In this document: positions 56,512 to 64,000 of the stretch, piece by piece
Layout: each line of letters starts with the position of its first letter
Numbering within the stretch: position 1 is the first letter of the stretch
Source: Shewanella acanthi
GTDB taxonomy: Bacteria > Pseudomonadota > Gammaproteobacteria > Enterobacterales > Shewanellaceae
NCBI RefSeq assembly: GCF_019457475.1
Contig: NZ_CP080413.1
Location: forward strand, 2,108,001 to 2,172,000
Length of the DNA: 64,000 nt
Direction: 5' to 3'
Position numbers and translations under genes: made by a program
Notes under the pieces: generated by a model
Told to the model about the DNA's origin: nothing
Database searches by the model: none
The model's input: only the letters and a program-made list of their open reading frames with translations

Positions 56512-56538
56512 CAAAGCCCCTTGCGAGGGGCTTTTTTA
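56512..56538 (+). terminator. Terminator of the symporter gene
   Basis: AAGCCCCT-tgcg-AGGGGCTTTTTT, 40 bases after the stop. The next gene starts about 80 bases later, so it may be partly transcribed by read-through. Confidence 0.85.
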
Positions 56539-56619
56539 TAGAAAGGTTTTATACGTTTGGCGATGACGCTGTACGCCGCTCTGCTCATTAAAAACAAAGA
56601 CAAAATCAAGGGAGCTAAC

Positions 56620-58968
56620 ATGAGAACCGCCCTATTGCTTGGCCTTTGCCTCGCCACTCCATTGGCCTTTGCCAATATAACCCCCATCCCCTTAAATGAT
56701 GTGCGCCTCACCAATGGTCCCTTTCTGCACGCGCAGCAAACGGACTTAAGCTACATCATGTCGATGGACCCCGAGCGTCTACTTGCCCCCTATCGTAAAG
56801 AAGCGGGAATCGCGACGGATGCCGAAAATTACCCTAACTGGGAAAATACCGGCCTTGACGGTCATATTGGCGGCCACTATCTGTCAGCATTAGCATTGAT
56901 GTACGCCTCAACGGGTGATAAGGCCGTGCTCGAACGCCTCAACTATATGGTTGAAGAACTAAATAAATGTCAGCAGGCCCACGGTAATGGTTATCTTGGC
57001 GGCGTGCCCAATGGTGCCAAGCTGTGGCAACAAATCCAGCAAGGTAAAATCGAAGCCGATCTCTTTACCCTCAACCAAGCTTGGGTGCCTTGGTACAATG
57101 TTCACAAGGTATTTGCCGGCCTAAGGGATGCCTATCTTTACAGTCAAAACCCAACCGCGAAGAAAATGTTAATTAAGTTTGCCGACTGGATGCTGCACTT
57201 AAGCAAAGGGCTAAGCGATGAGCAGCTGCAACTCATGCTACGCACCGAATACGGCGGCTTAAATGAAACCCTAGCGGATGTCTTTGCTATCACTGGGCAG
57301 AATAAATACCTAAGCCTTGCAAAACGCTATACGGATCAGAGCCTGCTACAACCGCTACTGCAGCATCAAGATAAACTCACCGGCCTTCATGCAAACACCC
57401 AAATCCCCAAAATTGTGGGAGTGGCACGCATTGCTGAGCTAAGTAACAACAAAGACTGGTTAGACAGTGCCGATTACTTCTGGCAGCAGGTCGTGCAGCA
57501 ACGCACAGTATCGATTGGCGGTAACAGTGTGCGCGAGCATTTTCACCCCAGTGAAGATTTCAGCAGTATGCTCGACTCGGTGGAAGGCCCTGAGACCTGT
57601 AACACCTACAATATGCTGAAACTCTCAAAGCTACTGTATGAAAAAAAACGTGATTTAAGCTATATCGACTACTACGAGCGCGCGCTCTACAACCATATTC
57701 TTTCATCCCAGCATCCGCAAACAGGCGGTCTGGTGTATTTCACCCCGATGCGCCCAGATCATTACCGCGTCTATTCAAATGCGCAGCAAAGCATGTGGTG
57801 CTGCGTGGGTTCAGGGATTGAAAACCATGCCAAATACGGCGAACTGATTTATGCAGAGGAAAACAATAATCTCTATGTAAATCTGTTTGTGGATTCAGAA
57901 GTGAATTGGAAGGCAAAGGGTATCACCCTCACCCAAAAAACCCTGTTCCCCGATACCAACAGCGCTGAGATGACCATCAATAAGGAGGCTGACTTTACCT
58001 TAAACCTGCGCTACCCAAGCTGGGCTAAGGGGGATGTCACCGTCACCATTAATGGTGAAAAACAAAATATCACCGCGACTCAGGGACAATACATTCCATT
58101 AAAACGCCATTGGCAAAAAGGCGATGCAGTAACCATCACACTGCCGATGGAAATCAGCATTGAGCAAATCCCCGACAAGAGCGCTTATTATTCGGTGCTC
58201 TACGGCCCAATCGTGCTTGCGGCTAAAACCCAACCGATTGCTAATGAGACGCTCAATTTTATTGGCGATGATAGCCGTATGGGACACATTGCCAGCGGGC
58301 CAATGTGCGAACCCACCCAGGCACCAGTCTTTATTAGCGATGGCACTAGCTTCTTAAAAGACATTCGCCGCATTCCTGTTAGTCAGTTGCAATTTACCAC
58401 GGGTAAAGCTTCCACCAATCAGGCAAAGCCCATAGAGCTTATCCCGTTCTTTCGTCTGCATGATAGCCGCTACACCCTGTATTTTGGCCAAAGCGCACCC
58501 AATGAATGGCAACAAAAACAACAGGCGTTAGCTCTAAAGGCACAGCAAGAAGCCAAGATAGCGGCTCAGACCTTAGATTTAGTGACACCAGGTGAGCAGC
58601 AACCCGAATCGGATCATTTCTTTAAGGCATCAAAAAGTGAAGCAGGCCTTAATGGCATCCGCCACTGGCGCCACGCCCACGATTGGTTCAGCTATCAACT
58701 GAATGCCAAGGGTGTACAAAATCCGGTGCTGCAACTGACTTATTTTGGTCTCGATGCGGGTCGCCATTTCGATATCTTGATCAATGAAAAACGCCTTGCT
58801 GAAGTCAGTTTAGCGGAAGGAAAAGGTCCTGTTTTTTATACCCTTGACTACCCTATTCCTGCAGAACTGCTAGCAGATCCGGCAGTGTCCTTTACCGTCA
58901 AATTTGTCGCTAAACCCGGCTCCATTGCCGGGGGCTTATACGGGGTAAGATTACTAAGGCCTGAGTAA
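56620..58968 (+). CDS. Secreted beta-L-arabinofuranosidase, GH127/GH146 (DUF1680)
   Basis: A 782-residue enzyme with a short signal peptide (MRTALLLGLCLATPLAFA). The ATG at 56620 has GGAG five bases upstream; an in-frame start at 56557 overlaps the promoter side and lacks a site. The (alpha/alpha)6 barrel has GGHYLSALALMYA and WYNVHKVFAGLRDAY. Catalytic zinc-site residues of the family are visible: Glu325 and Cys327 in GPETCNT, and Cys394-Cys395 in MWCCVGSGIENH; a Glu in GGNSVREHF is the likely acid/base. The enzyme class uses a Cys nucleophile. It would release beta-linked L-arabinofuranose, the terminal unit of some plant arabinans. C-terminal 200 residues are beta domains. Confidence 0.92.
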   Translation: MRTALLLGLCLATPLAFANITPIPLNDVRLTNGPFLHAQQTDLSYIMSMDPERLLAPYRKEAGIATDAENYPNWENTGLDGHIGGHYLSALALMYASTGDKAVLERLNYMVEELNKCQQAHGNGYLGGVPNGAKLWQQIQQGKIEADLFTLNQAWVPWYNVHKVFAGLRDAYLYSQNPTAKKMLIKFADWMLHLSKGLSDEQLQLMLRTEYGGLNETLADVFAITGQNKYLSLAKRYTDQSLLQPLLQHQDKLTGLHANTQIPKIVGVARIAELSNNKDWLDSADYFWQQVVQQRTVSIGGNSVREHFHPSEDFSSMLDSVEGPETCNTYNMLKLSKLLYEKKRDLSYIDYYERALYNHILSSQHPQTGGLVYFTPMRPDHYRVYSNAQQSMWCCVGSGIENHAKYGELIYAEENNNLYVNLFVDSEVNWKAKGITLTQKTLFPDTNSAEMTINKEADFTLNLRYPSWAKGDVTVTINGEKQNITATQGQYIPLKRHWQKGDAVTITLPMEISIEQIPDKSAYYSVLYGPIVLAAKTQPIANETLNFIGDDSRMGHIASGPMCEPTQAPVFISDGTSFLKDIRRIPVSQLQFTTGKASTNQAKPIELIPFFRLHDSRYTLYFGQSAPNEWQQKQQALALKAQQEAKIAAQTLDLVTPGEQQPESDHFFKASKSEAGLNGIRHWRHAHDWFSYQLNAKGVQNPVLQLTYFGLDAGRHFDILINEKRLAEVSLAEGKGPVFYTLDYPIPAELLADPAVSFTVKFVAKPGSIAGGLYGVRLLRPE

Positions 58969-59423
58969 GGTTATTAAATGCCAGTTAATAGCCGCTAAAT
59001 TCGGCTATTGACTGGCTATCACATTCTCTAGCTATACGCTTTGTATCCCACTAACCCCATTCCTATCACCTCATTCCTATCACTTTAGCGTGCTAAATCG
59101 TCACACCATCACGTCACGTCATGGGCGAAGCGCAAAAAGACCTACGTCTTAGTAAGCAATATCGAGAACTTTTCCCAAGGCAAAAACATGGCTTAGCGAG
59201 TACTTGCATTGATTAGCGTATGGCACTGATTTAATGATTGCGGCTTTGTTATCACTTTTTGGTAGCAAACCATGCCATGTAAAAGCGGAAAATACCGGAC
59301 TTACTGCACATACTTTAACGATAAAAACAGCGAGACCGACACCGCCCTGAATCATGTAAGAGCCGAATCCATCGAGTCATACAGATAATCTGCGGTAATC
59401 ATTGACGACATAAGGTATTTGAC
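58969..59423. other. Intergenic region of 455 bases, no supported gene
   Basis: It holds an ATG-started minus-strand frame of 68 codons at 59149-59355 without a clear ribosome site or known relatives, and a few short repeats (CCTATCAC, CACGTCACGTCATG). I see no regulatory element that I can name. Confidence 0.5.
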
Positions 59424-60125
59424 ATGGACATTAGAAATTCAGTTGCACTAGTGACAGGGGCGAATCGCGGTATCGGGCTTGCGTTTACCCAAGCGTTACT
59501 CAAGCGAGGCGCTAAAAAGGTCTACGCAGCGGTACGTGATCCATCAAGGGTAAACCTTGCAAATGTTTATCCAATTCCATTGGATGTCACCCATGTTGAC
59601 CAAGTGAATCAAGCGGCTGCACAGGCCTTAGATGCCACCTTAATCATTAATAATGCGGGGATTGCTCAACCGGGGGGATTTCTCCTTGAGGACAGTGTAG
59701 AAGTTTCACGGCGCATTTTCGAAACCAATTTTTATGGTGTGCTGCACATGTGTAAAGCCTTTGCTCCCATCCTAAAACAAAATGGGGGGGGTGCCATCAT
59801 CAACGTATTATCCGTCGCCTCTTGGGTCAATGACGGCAATCTTGCGGCCTATGCCGCGAGTAAATCAGCGGCATGGTCGCTAACCAATTCTCTGCGACAT
59901 GAGTTGTCTGCACAGGGAACTCAGGTGCTTGCGCTACATATGGGCTATGTTGATACGGATTTAACCCGCGATTTCGATATACCTAAAAGCAGTTCGACGG
60001 ACATTGTCACCCGTGCACTCAATGGGCTAGAGGCCAATCTCGATGAAGTGTTAGCCGACGATATTACCCAATATGTTAAGCAAGGACTTAACACAGAAAA
60101 TCCAGTGTATTTGCCACAAAAATGA
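59424..60125 (+). CDS. Short-chain dehydrogenase/reductase
   Basis: An NAD(P)-dependent oxidoreductase of 233 residues with a classical SDR fold. The nucleotide-binding motif is TGANRGIG at about 11-18, followed by LIINNAGI. The catalytic Ser and the YxxxK pair are in NVLSVASWVN and AAYAASKSAA. The substrate cannot be told. It sits inside the arabinan region but has no sign of joint transcription. A cytoplasmic enzyme, no signal peptide. Confidence 0.9.
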   Translation: MDIRNSVALVTGANRGIGLAFTQALLKRGAKKVYAAVRDPSRVNLANVYPIPLDVTHVDQVNQAAAQALDATLIINNAGIAQPGGFLLEDSVEVSRRIFETNFYGVLHMCKAFAPILKQNGGGAIINVLSVASWVNDGNLAAYAASKSAAWSLTNSLRHELSAQGTQVLALHMGYVDTDLTRDFDIPKSSSTDIVTRALNGLEANLDEVLADDITQYVKQGLNTENPVYLPQK

Positions 60126-60303
60126 CATTAATTCAGAGAGCTAAATACTGACAGCACAAAGTTCTACAACATTTTAGGGATCTTTACAGGGATAATTGGA
60201 CAATAATGGCCACTTCTCAACGCAGTTATGTACTAAATTAGGCAGCTTAGCTAACTCATTAAAGCCTTATACAACTTATTCATCTAGCACTAATCAGCCA
60301 ATT

Positions 60304-60338
60304 AAAAGGGTGAACAAATTGAATTTGATCACCCTTTT
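60304..60338. terminator. Hairpin between the SDR and GAF-GGDEF genes
   Basis: AAAAGGGTGA and TCACCCTTTT form an inverted repeat around a loop of about 15 bases. It lies between convergent genes; the A/T-flanks on both sides allow bidirectional use. Confidence 0.6.
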
Positions 60339-60390
60339 ACATGTTTGGGGCTGTATCACAGTTAGCATTTATTGCATGTTTCAATCGAAG

Positions 60391-61383
60391 CTACTTCATT
60401 TTGGCTGCATAACGAGCGCGTTTTACGCTATACATTCGCTTGTCGGCAAGATCGAGTAAATGATCAATTTCAATTCCCTCCGCTGGGGTAATTGAAAAAC
60501 CGATACTCGCTTTTAGTTGCACGGGATTAGATTCGAACAACAAGGGCAGCAACAATTCGGCTTGCAATCGAGTCACTAAATCATCAATGTCCTGGTTCTG
60601 CTTAATTGGAGAGATAATACCGAATTCATCGCCCCCTAAACGCGCAATCAGATCCTTATCGGTCGTGACAAGACGCATCCGATTGGCAAACTCCTGAATC
60701 GCCGCATCACCTACCCTGTGCCCCAGATTGTCATTAATTTGTTTGAGTCCATCCATATCGCAAATCACAATGGCTATGGACTGATTAATTGCTTGTTTTT
60801 GAGTTAACGTGCTGCGTAATCTGTCCATAAAGAAGGCTTTATTCGCAAGCCCTGTTAATCCATCCTGAGTCGCCTTGATAAACAGTGCATCCCGATCATA
60901 ACGCTCGGACAGGAACATAATCGCCGCCACCATTTCGGTTATCATATTAAGGAGTTGCAGCTCTGGTTCGCTAAACTTATTCACCCGAGTAGACATGGCC
61001 TTAAGCACGCCCACTGTCGTGCCTAAATGTTTCAGCGGCACCACCAACATAGAACGCAGACCAATTTGCCGACAGGCATTGATGTCAACCCTAGGGTCTA
61101 TCTCACTATCCGCACAGGTTAATACCTCCCCGGTACTCACACAGCGGCCAGATAGACTGGAATCCATTTTTAACCGTAAACCCAATTTATCTTCGGCAAT
61201 CCCCGAAGCGGCGCGATAAACCATATCGCCCTTTTCGGCTAATTCAATCACGGCGCCATCGGCATCAATCAGGGGTAATACCTGCTCGACAGTAAATTGC
61301 ATCACCGCACCTAAATCTAAGCCTAATTTGGCCAATTCCGTTTGAATGTTGATAACTTGGAGTAACTTCTCATTCGATGGCAT
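60391..61383 (-). CDS. GAF-GGDEF diguanylate cyclase
   Basis: A soluble protein of 330 residues: an N-terminal GAF domain (about 5-165, with GLRLKMDSSLSGRCVSTGEV and MLVVPLKHLGTTVGVLKAMS) followed by a GGDEF domain (about 170-328). The active-site signature RLGGDEFG is intact, so it should make c-di-GMP. The position of the inhibitory I-site RxxD reads TDKD, so product inhibition through that site is unlikely. The GAF ligand is not evident. There is no membrane segment. Confidence 0.93.
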   Translation of the reverse strand: MPSNEKLLQVINIQTELAKLGLDLGAVMQFTVEQVLPLIDADGAVIELAEKGDMVYRAASGIAEDKLGLRLKMDSSLSGRCVSTGEVLTCADSEIDPRVDINACRQIGLRSMLVVPLKHLGTTVGVLKAMSTRVNKFSEPELQLLNMITEMVAAIMFLSERYDRDALFIKATQDGLTGLANKAFFMDRLRSTLTQKQAINQSIAIVICDMDGLKQINDNLGHRVGDAAIQEFANRMRLVTTDKDLIARLGGDEFGIISPIKQNQDIDDLVTRLQAELLLPLLFESNPVQLKASIGFSITPAEGIEIDHLLDLADKRMYSVKRARYAAKMK

Positions 61384-61561
61384 GGTTAAAAGTCCATTTT
61401 AAACAATAGGCAAATGTCAAAGTTGTCGCGGCTAACAATGCGGACTAGCAGGGTGTGAAGTCATTGATACACAACTGAATATCGCGACAAATTAGCTTTA
61501 AATCTAGCAGGATATGGAGGGGTTTGCATTGTACTTTGCGTTTTACGCGCAAGGCTTAAAC

Positions 61562-61594
61562 AAAAAAACGGTCTCCTGATAGAGACCGTTTTTT
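61562..61594 (-). terminator. Terminator of the cytoplasmic GH43 gene
   Basis: AACGGTCTC-ctgat-AGAGACCGTT is flanked by an A-run and a T-run, so it works in both directions. It lies 60 bases after the stop of the minus-strand GH43 gene. Confidence 0.85.
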
Positions 61595-61653
61595 AATTGG
61601 TGATACTTAACGGTTACAGAAGCTAGTAGTCAAAGCCCACTGTGAACATGTAA

Positions 61654-62655
61654 TTAATACAGCTCAAACAGAGGTCGACCTTCAGCATCGAATTTCACTT
61701 CCAACATACGGGCATGACGATTGGGATCGTATAGCGGATCGGCAACGATGGCCTCCAGCGGACGGGTGTCGGTTTTGGGTACTACTGCTGGGTCGCCTAC
61801 CGCATGCTCGTAGTCGCGGGCATGGTAGACACAGATTGGCGTCACACCATCTTCTGCCACCGTAAAGCTATTATGACCAGGACCGAAGATTTTCTTCTCA
61901 ACATCGGTGCCAAGTACAGGCTGACGGGTTTTCTTCCACGAGTTGCGATCTAACAGATCGGCATTCTCATCGGCTTCCATATAACCCATGCAATAGCAGG
62001 CGCCTGTGGCACTTGCCGAGAAGGTAATGAAGATTTTGCCGTTGTTTTTGATCACCGCCGGACCTTCGTTGACCCAAAAGTCGACACGTTCCCAATCGTA
62101 ATCGGGCGTGGTCAGCATAAACTGGGTGGTTTTCAGCTTGATAGGTGATTCCATCTCCGCCAAATACAGGTTAGATGCGGCGAACTGGCCACCGGTTTTT
62201 TCTGCCCAGCAGAAATAACGTTTGCCGTTACTCTCGAAAATGGTCGCATCTAAAGAGAAATCGATAAAGGATTTCATATCGCCGTCGGCGGCCTGCATCA
62301 TACCCAACTCAATCCATTCATCATTTAATGGATCTTGGCCTTGGCACTCAAGCACATAAGGACGCAAAGCCCAAATGTTTTCTTCTTCACTGGCGGCAAA
62401 GTAGATATACCATTTGCCATCGAGGTAATGGATTTCCGGCGCCCACACATGGCGGCTCATTGGGCCACTTTCATGTTTAAACCACACATCGAATGTCTGG
62501 GCATCTTTTAAACCGTCTAAGGTTTTTGATTTACGCAGTTCGATACGGTCATAGGTCGGTACAGAGCCGGTAAAGTAGTAATAGCCATCGGTGTGTTTGT
62601 ACACGAAGGGATCGGCACGTTGCTCAACTAAAGGGCTGTTTGTTGCAGTCGTCAT
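61654..62655 (-). CDS. Cytoplasmic GH43 exo-arabinofuranosidase-like enzyme
   Basis: A GH43 propeller of 333 residues with no signal peptide. Catalytic residues: Asp in EQRADPFVYKHTDG, Asp in FSLDATIFESNG, acid Glu in FWVNEGPAVIKNNG. It resembles the next gene (62891-64000) along its whole length: WFKHESGPMSRHVWAPEIHY versus WFKHETGPMSIDIWAPEMHK. The two are tandem paralogues that differ in export, which suggests that the same bond is cut in two compartments. It is expected to act on imported arabino-oligosaccharides. A promoter-like TTGAGT-16-TACAAT, with the shared motif across the -10 box, precedes it. Confidence 0.9.
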   Translation of the reverse strand: MTTATNSPLVEQRADPFVYKHTDGYYYFTGSVPTYDRIELRKSKTLDGLKDAQTFDVWFKHESGPMSRHVWAPEIHYLDGKWYIYFAASEEENIWALRPYVLECQGQDPLNDEWIELGMMQAADGDMKSFIDFSLDATIFESNGKRYFCWAEKTGGQFAASNLYLAEMESPIKLKTTQFMLTTPDYDWERVDFWVNEGPAVIKNNGKIFITFSASATGACYCMGYMEADENADLLDRNSWKKTRQPVLGTDVEKKIFGPGHNSFTVAEDGVTPICVYHARDYEHAVGDPAVVPKTDTRPLEAIVADPLYDPNRHARMLEVKFDAEGRPLFELY

Positions 62656-62698
62656 CGTTCAACCTGATTGTTATTGGTGATTGTTATTGGCATTAGGC

Positions 62699-62728
62699 TA
62701 ATTGTATTACAAATAAAATCACACTCAA
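62699..62728 (-). promoter_or_regulatory. Promoter and shared motif of the cytoplasmic GH43 gene
   Basis: On the minus strand TTGAGT and TACAAT are 16 bases apart. The -10 box overlaps TTGTATTACAA, a palindrome (TTGTA-T-TACAA) on the plus strand at 62702-62712, and matches the motif found before the other arabinan genes. The start codon lies 44 bases further. Confidence 0.45.
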
Positions 62729-62833
62729 AGCAGAAGCTTAAGCCAATGCATGAGTTGCTGAGCAATTAGCCTCCCTGTTTTAACGCCGTGCCATTTATGG
62801 CATTAAAACCACGATAAAATTGCCTTAGTTAAT

Positions 62834-62872
62834 AAAAAGGCAGCGACCCTAATAGTTGCTGCCTCTTTTTTT
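62834..62872 (-). terminator. Terminator of the exported GH43 gene
   Basis: AGGCAGC and GCTGCCT form the stem, with A-runs and T-runs on the two sides. It lies about 19 bases after the stop of the gene ending at 62891, separating it from the cytoplasmic paralogue. Confidence 0.75.
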
Positions 62873-62890
62873 TCATTTAGTTAATTAAAC

Positions 62891-64000
62891 TTACTGCGAA
62901 ACCGCCTCAAGTGTCTGTGCATCACTCATCTCATTACCGAATACGGGGAAGCCATCCTCCGACCATGAAATCGCGCGGTAATAAGTATGGCGATTTCCGT
63001 CGGTTAACGGGGTTCCCTGAAGTTTGAGGTAATTACGGGCGTGATAGAACATCAACTCGGTTTTACCGTCTTCGGCGAGCACAAAGCTGTTATGGCCTGG
63101 GCCAAAACGCAGTAGATTTTCATCCGTGGTAAAAATCGGTTTAGGTGACTTATGCCAGCTTTTGGGATCGAGTAAATCGGCATTTTCATCGGCCCATAAC
63201 AGCCCCATGGCATAGCGGTCATCGGTGGCACTGGCCGAATAAGTGACAAACACTTTACCGTTTTTCACTAATACCGCAGCGCCTTCATTGACCTTAAAGC
63301 CCAAACGCTCCCAATCCAGCAAAGGCTCGCTAATAATGGTTTCTTTATCAGACATATGGGTCGGCGACACCATTTTAGCAATCACTAGCCCGGTGTTGTA
63401 GCTTTTGGCTTTATCCTGCTGCGCCCAAATAAAGTAACGTTCACCCTTATGGCTAAAACTGGTCGCATCGAGGGAAAATGCATCCCGCGCCGATTGAATT
63501 TTGCCCAGTTCCTTCCACTCTCCCGTCATAGGGTCATCACCTTCGAGACCTAATACGAACATGCGGTTATGGAAGCGCACGTCCTTATTGCTGGCGGCAT
63601 AGTAGATATACCAGCGACCATCGATTTTGTGCATCTCAGGTGCCCAAATATCGATACTCATCGGTCCCGTTTCATGCTTGAACCAGAGGTTTTTAGGCAT
63701 CGCTTCCGCTAAACCTGCAATGGTTTTGGCATGGCGCAGTTCGATACGGTCAAATTCAGGTACTGAGGCAATAAAGTAGTAGCTGCCATCATCATCCTGA
63801 ATAACCCAAGGATCCGCCCTTCTTTCGATAAACGGCTCGTTTGCGTTCACTGTGTTCACGATGGCGGTAGTGTGCGTTTTAGCCTGACTGATTTCGAGTA
63901 CTGGAACCGCATTTGCGGTGCCTGCAACACTCAGACCCAATAACACACTCACCATCGGCAGTAGCTTTAATACCTGAGAATATGGTTTACGATCATCCAT
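62891..64000 (-). CDS. Exported GH43 exo-arabinofuranosidase-like enzyme
   Basis: A GH43 enzyme of 369 residues whose ATG is the last three bases of the window, so a longer N-terminus or its ribosome site cannot be seen. A complete signal peptide (hydrophobic LKLLPMVSVLLGLSVAGTA, cut near NAVP) argues that this is the true start. Catalytic residues: Asp in ERRADPWVIQDDDG, Asp in FSLDATSFSHKG and acid Glu in FKVNEGAAVLVKNG. It is a tandem paralogue of the leaderless GH43 next to it, with a terminator between them. Probably periplasmic; removes terminal arabinofuranose. Confidence 0.9.
   Translation of the reverse strand: MDDRKPYSQVLKLLPMVSVLLGLSVAGTANAVPVLEISQAKTHTTAIVNTVNANEPFIERRADPWVIQDDDGSYYFIASVPEFDRIELRHAKTIAGLAEAMPKNLWFKHETGPMSIDIWAPEMHKIDGRWYIYYAASNKDVRFHNRMFVLGLEGDDPMTGEWKELGKIQSARDAFSLDATSFSHKGERYFIWAQQDKAKSYNTGLVIAKMVSPTHMSDKETIISEPLLDWERLGFKVNEGAAVLVKNGKVFVTYSASATDDRYAMGLLWADENADLLDPKSWHKSPKPIFTTDENLLRFGPGHNSFVLAEDGKTELMFYHARNYLKLQGTPLTDGNRHTYYRAISWSEDGFPVFGNEMSDAQTLEAVSQ

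Noticed and set aside
59149..59355. Minus-strand frame of 68 codons between the GH127 and SDR genes
   Set aside because: Has an ATG and a hydrophobic start, but no clear ribosome site, no recognisable family and atypical composition.
60196..60459. Open frame of 87 codons after the SDR gene
   Set aside because: TTG start without a ribosome site; it crosses a hairpin and overlaps the end of the GAF-GGDEF gene on the other strand.

Overview
The window is a stretch of gammaproteobacterial chromosome that looks like a Shewanella of the MR-4/MR-7/ANA-3 kind. The reasons are the ruvCAB-yebC-aspS-cmoAB neighbourhood beside an orphan response regulator and a TonB-dependent receptor, a napEDABC periplasmic nitrate reductase operon, many TonB receptors and c-di-GMP proteins, and a large arabinan-utilisation cluster. 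The species assignment is inference from gene content. No rRNA, tRNA, insertion sequence, prophage or CRISPR array was recognised.

Region 1 (1-26.7 kb) is mostly core genome. It holds the 3' end of sppA, ansA, a three-gene operon (M14 carboxypeptidase, zinc-ribbon membrane protein, yeaC), an orphan OmpR-type regulator behind Fur-like sequences, a TonB receptor with a perfect CRP palindrome far upstream, ruvCAB, yebC, aspS, a protein with three solute-binding domains joined to a GGDEF domain, and cmoAB. After these come a secreted M3-peptidase-like protein with no HExxH motif, a LysR regulator, a SprA-like HExxH protein with a perfect 12-bp x 5 coding repeat, a TrhA/hemolysin-III membrane protein, a Nudix hydrolase and a TrmK-like methyltransferase.

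Region 2 (26.8-43 kb) is mixed. It holds a secreted GH97 glycosidase; napEDABC, including the 52-residue NapE gene, with an FNR/EtrA-type box upstream; the helicase hrpA; a CBS-domain protein; a HopJ-family protein; an unusual trypsin-like protease; a CSS-motif EAL phosphodiesterase; and an SMP-30-type lactonase that may act on a sugar lactone.

Region 3 (43.4-64 kb and beyond) is a polysaccharide-utilisation locus for arabinan. A surface lipoprotein GH43 endo-arabinanase with LamG-like domains, a second secreted endo-arabinanase and a GH43 with a ricin-type lectin domain would cut the polymer. A TonB receptor of the carbohydrate type would import oligomers. A GH127/GH146 beta-L-arabinofuranosidase and two further GH43 enzymes (one with a signal peptide, one without) would finish the oligosaccharides, and a GPH-family symporter would cross the inner membrane. 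No arabinose kinase, isomerase or dedicated regulator is in the window; these are probably beyond 64 kb. A shared element close to TATTGTATKA lies upstream of four of these transcription units, and a related palindrome lies upstream of the lactonase gene. These may be binding sites of one unseen regulator.
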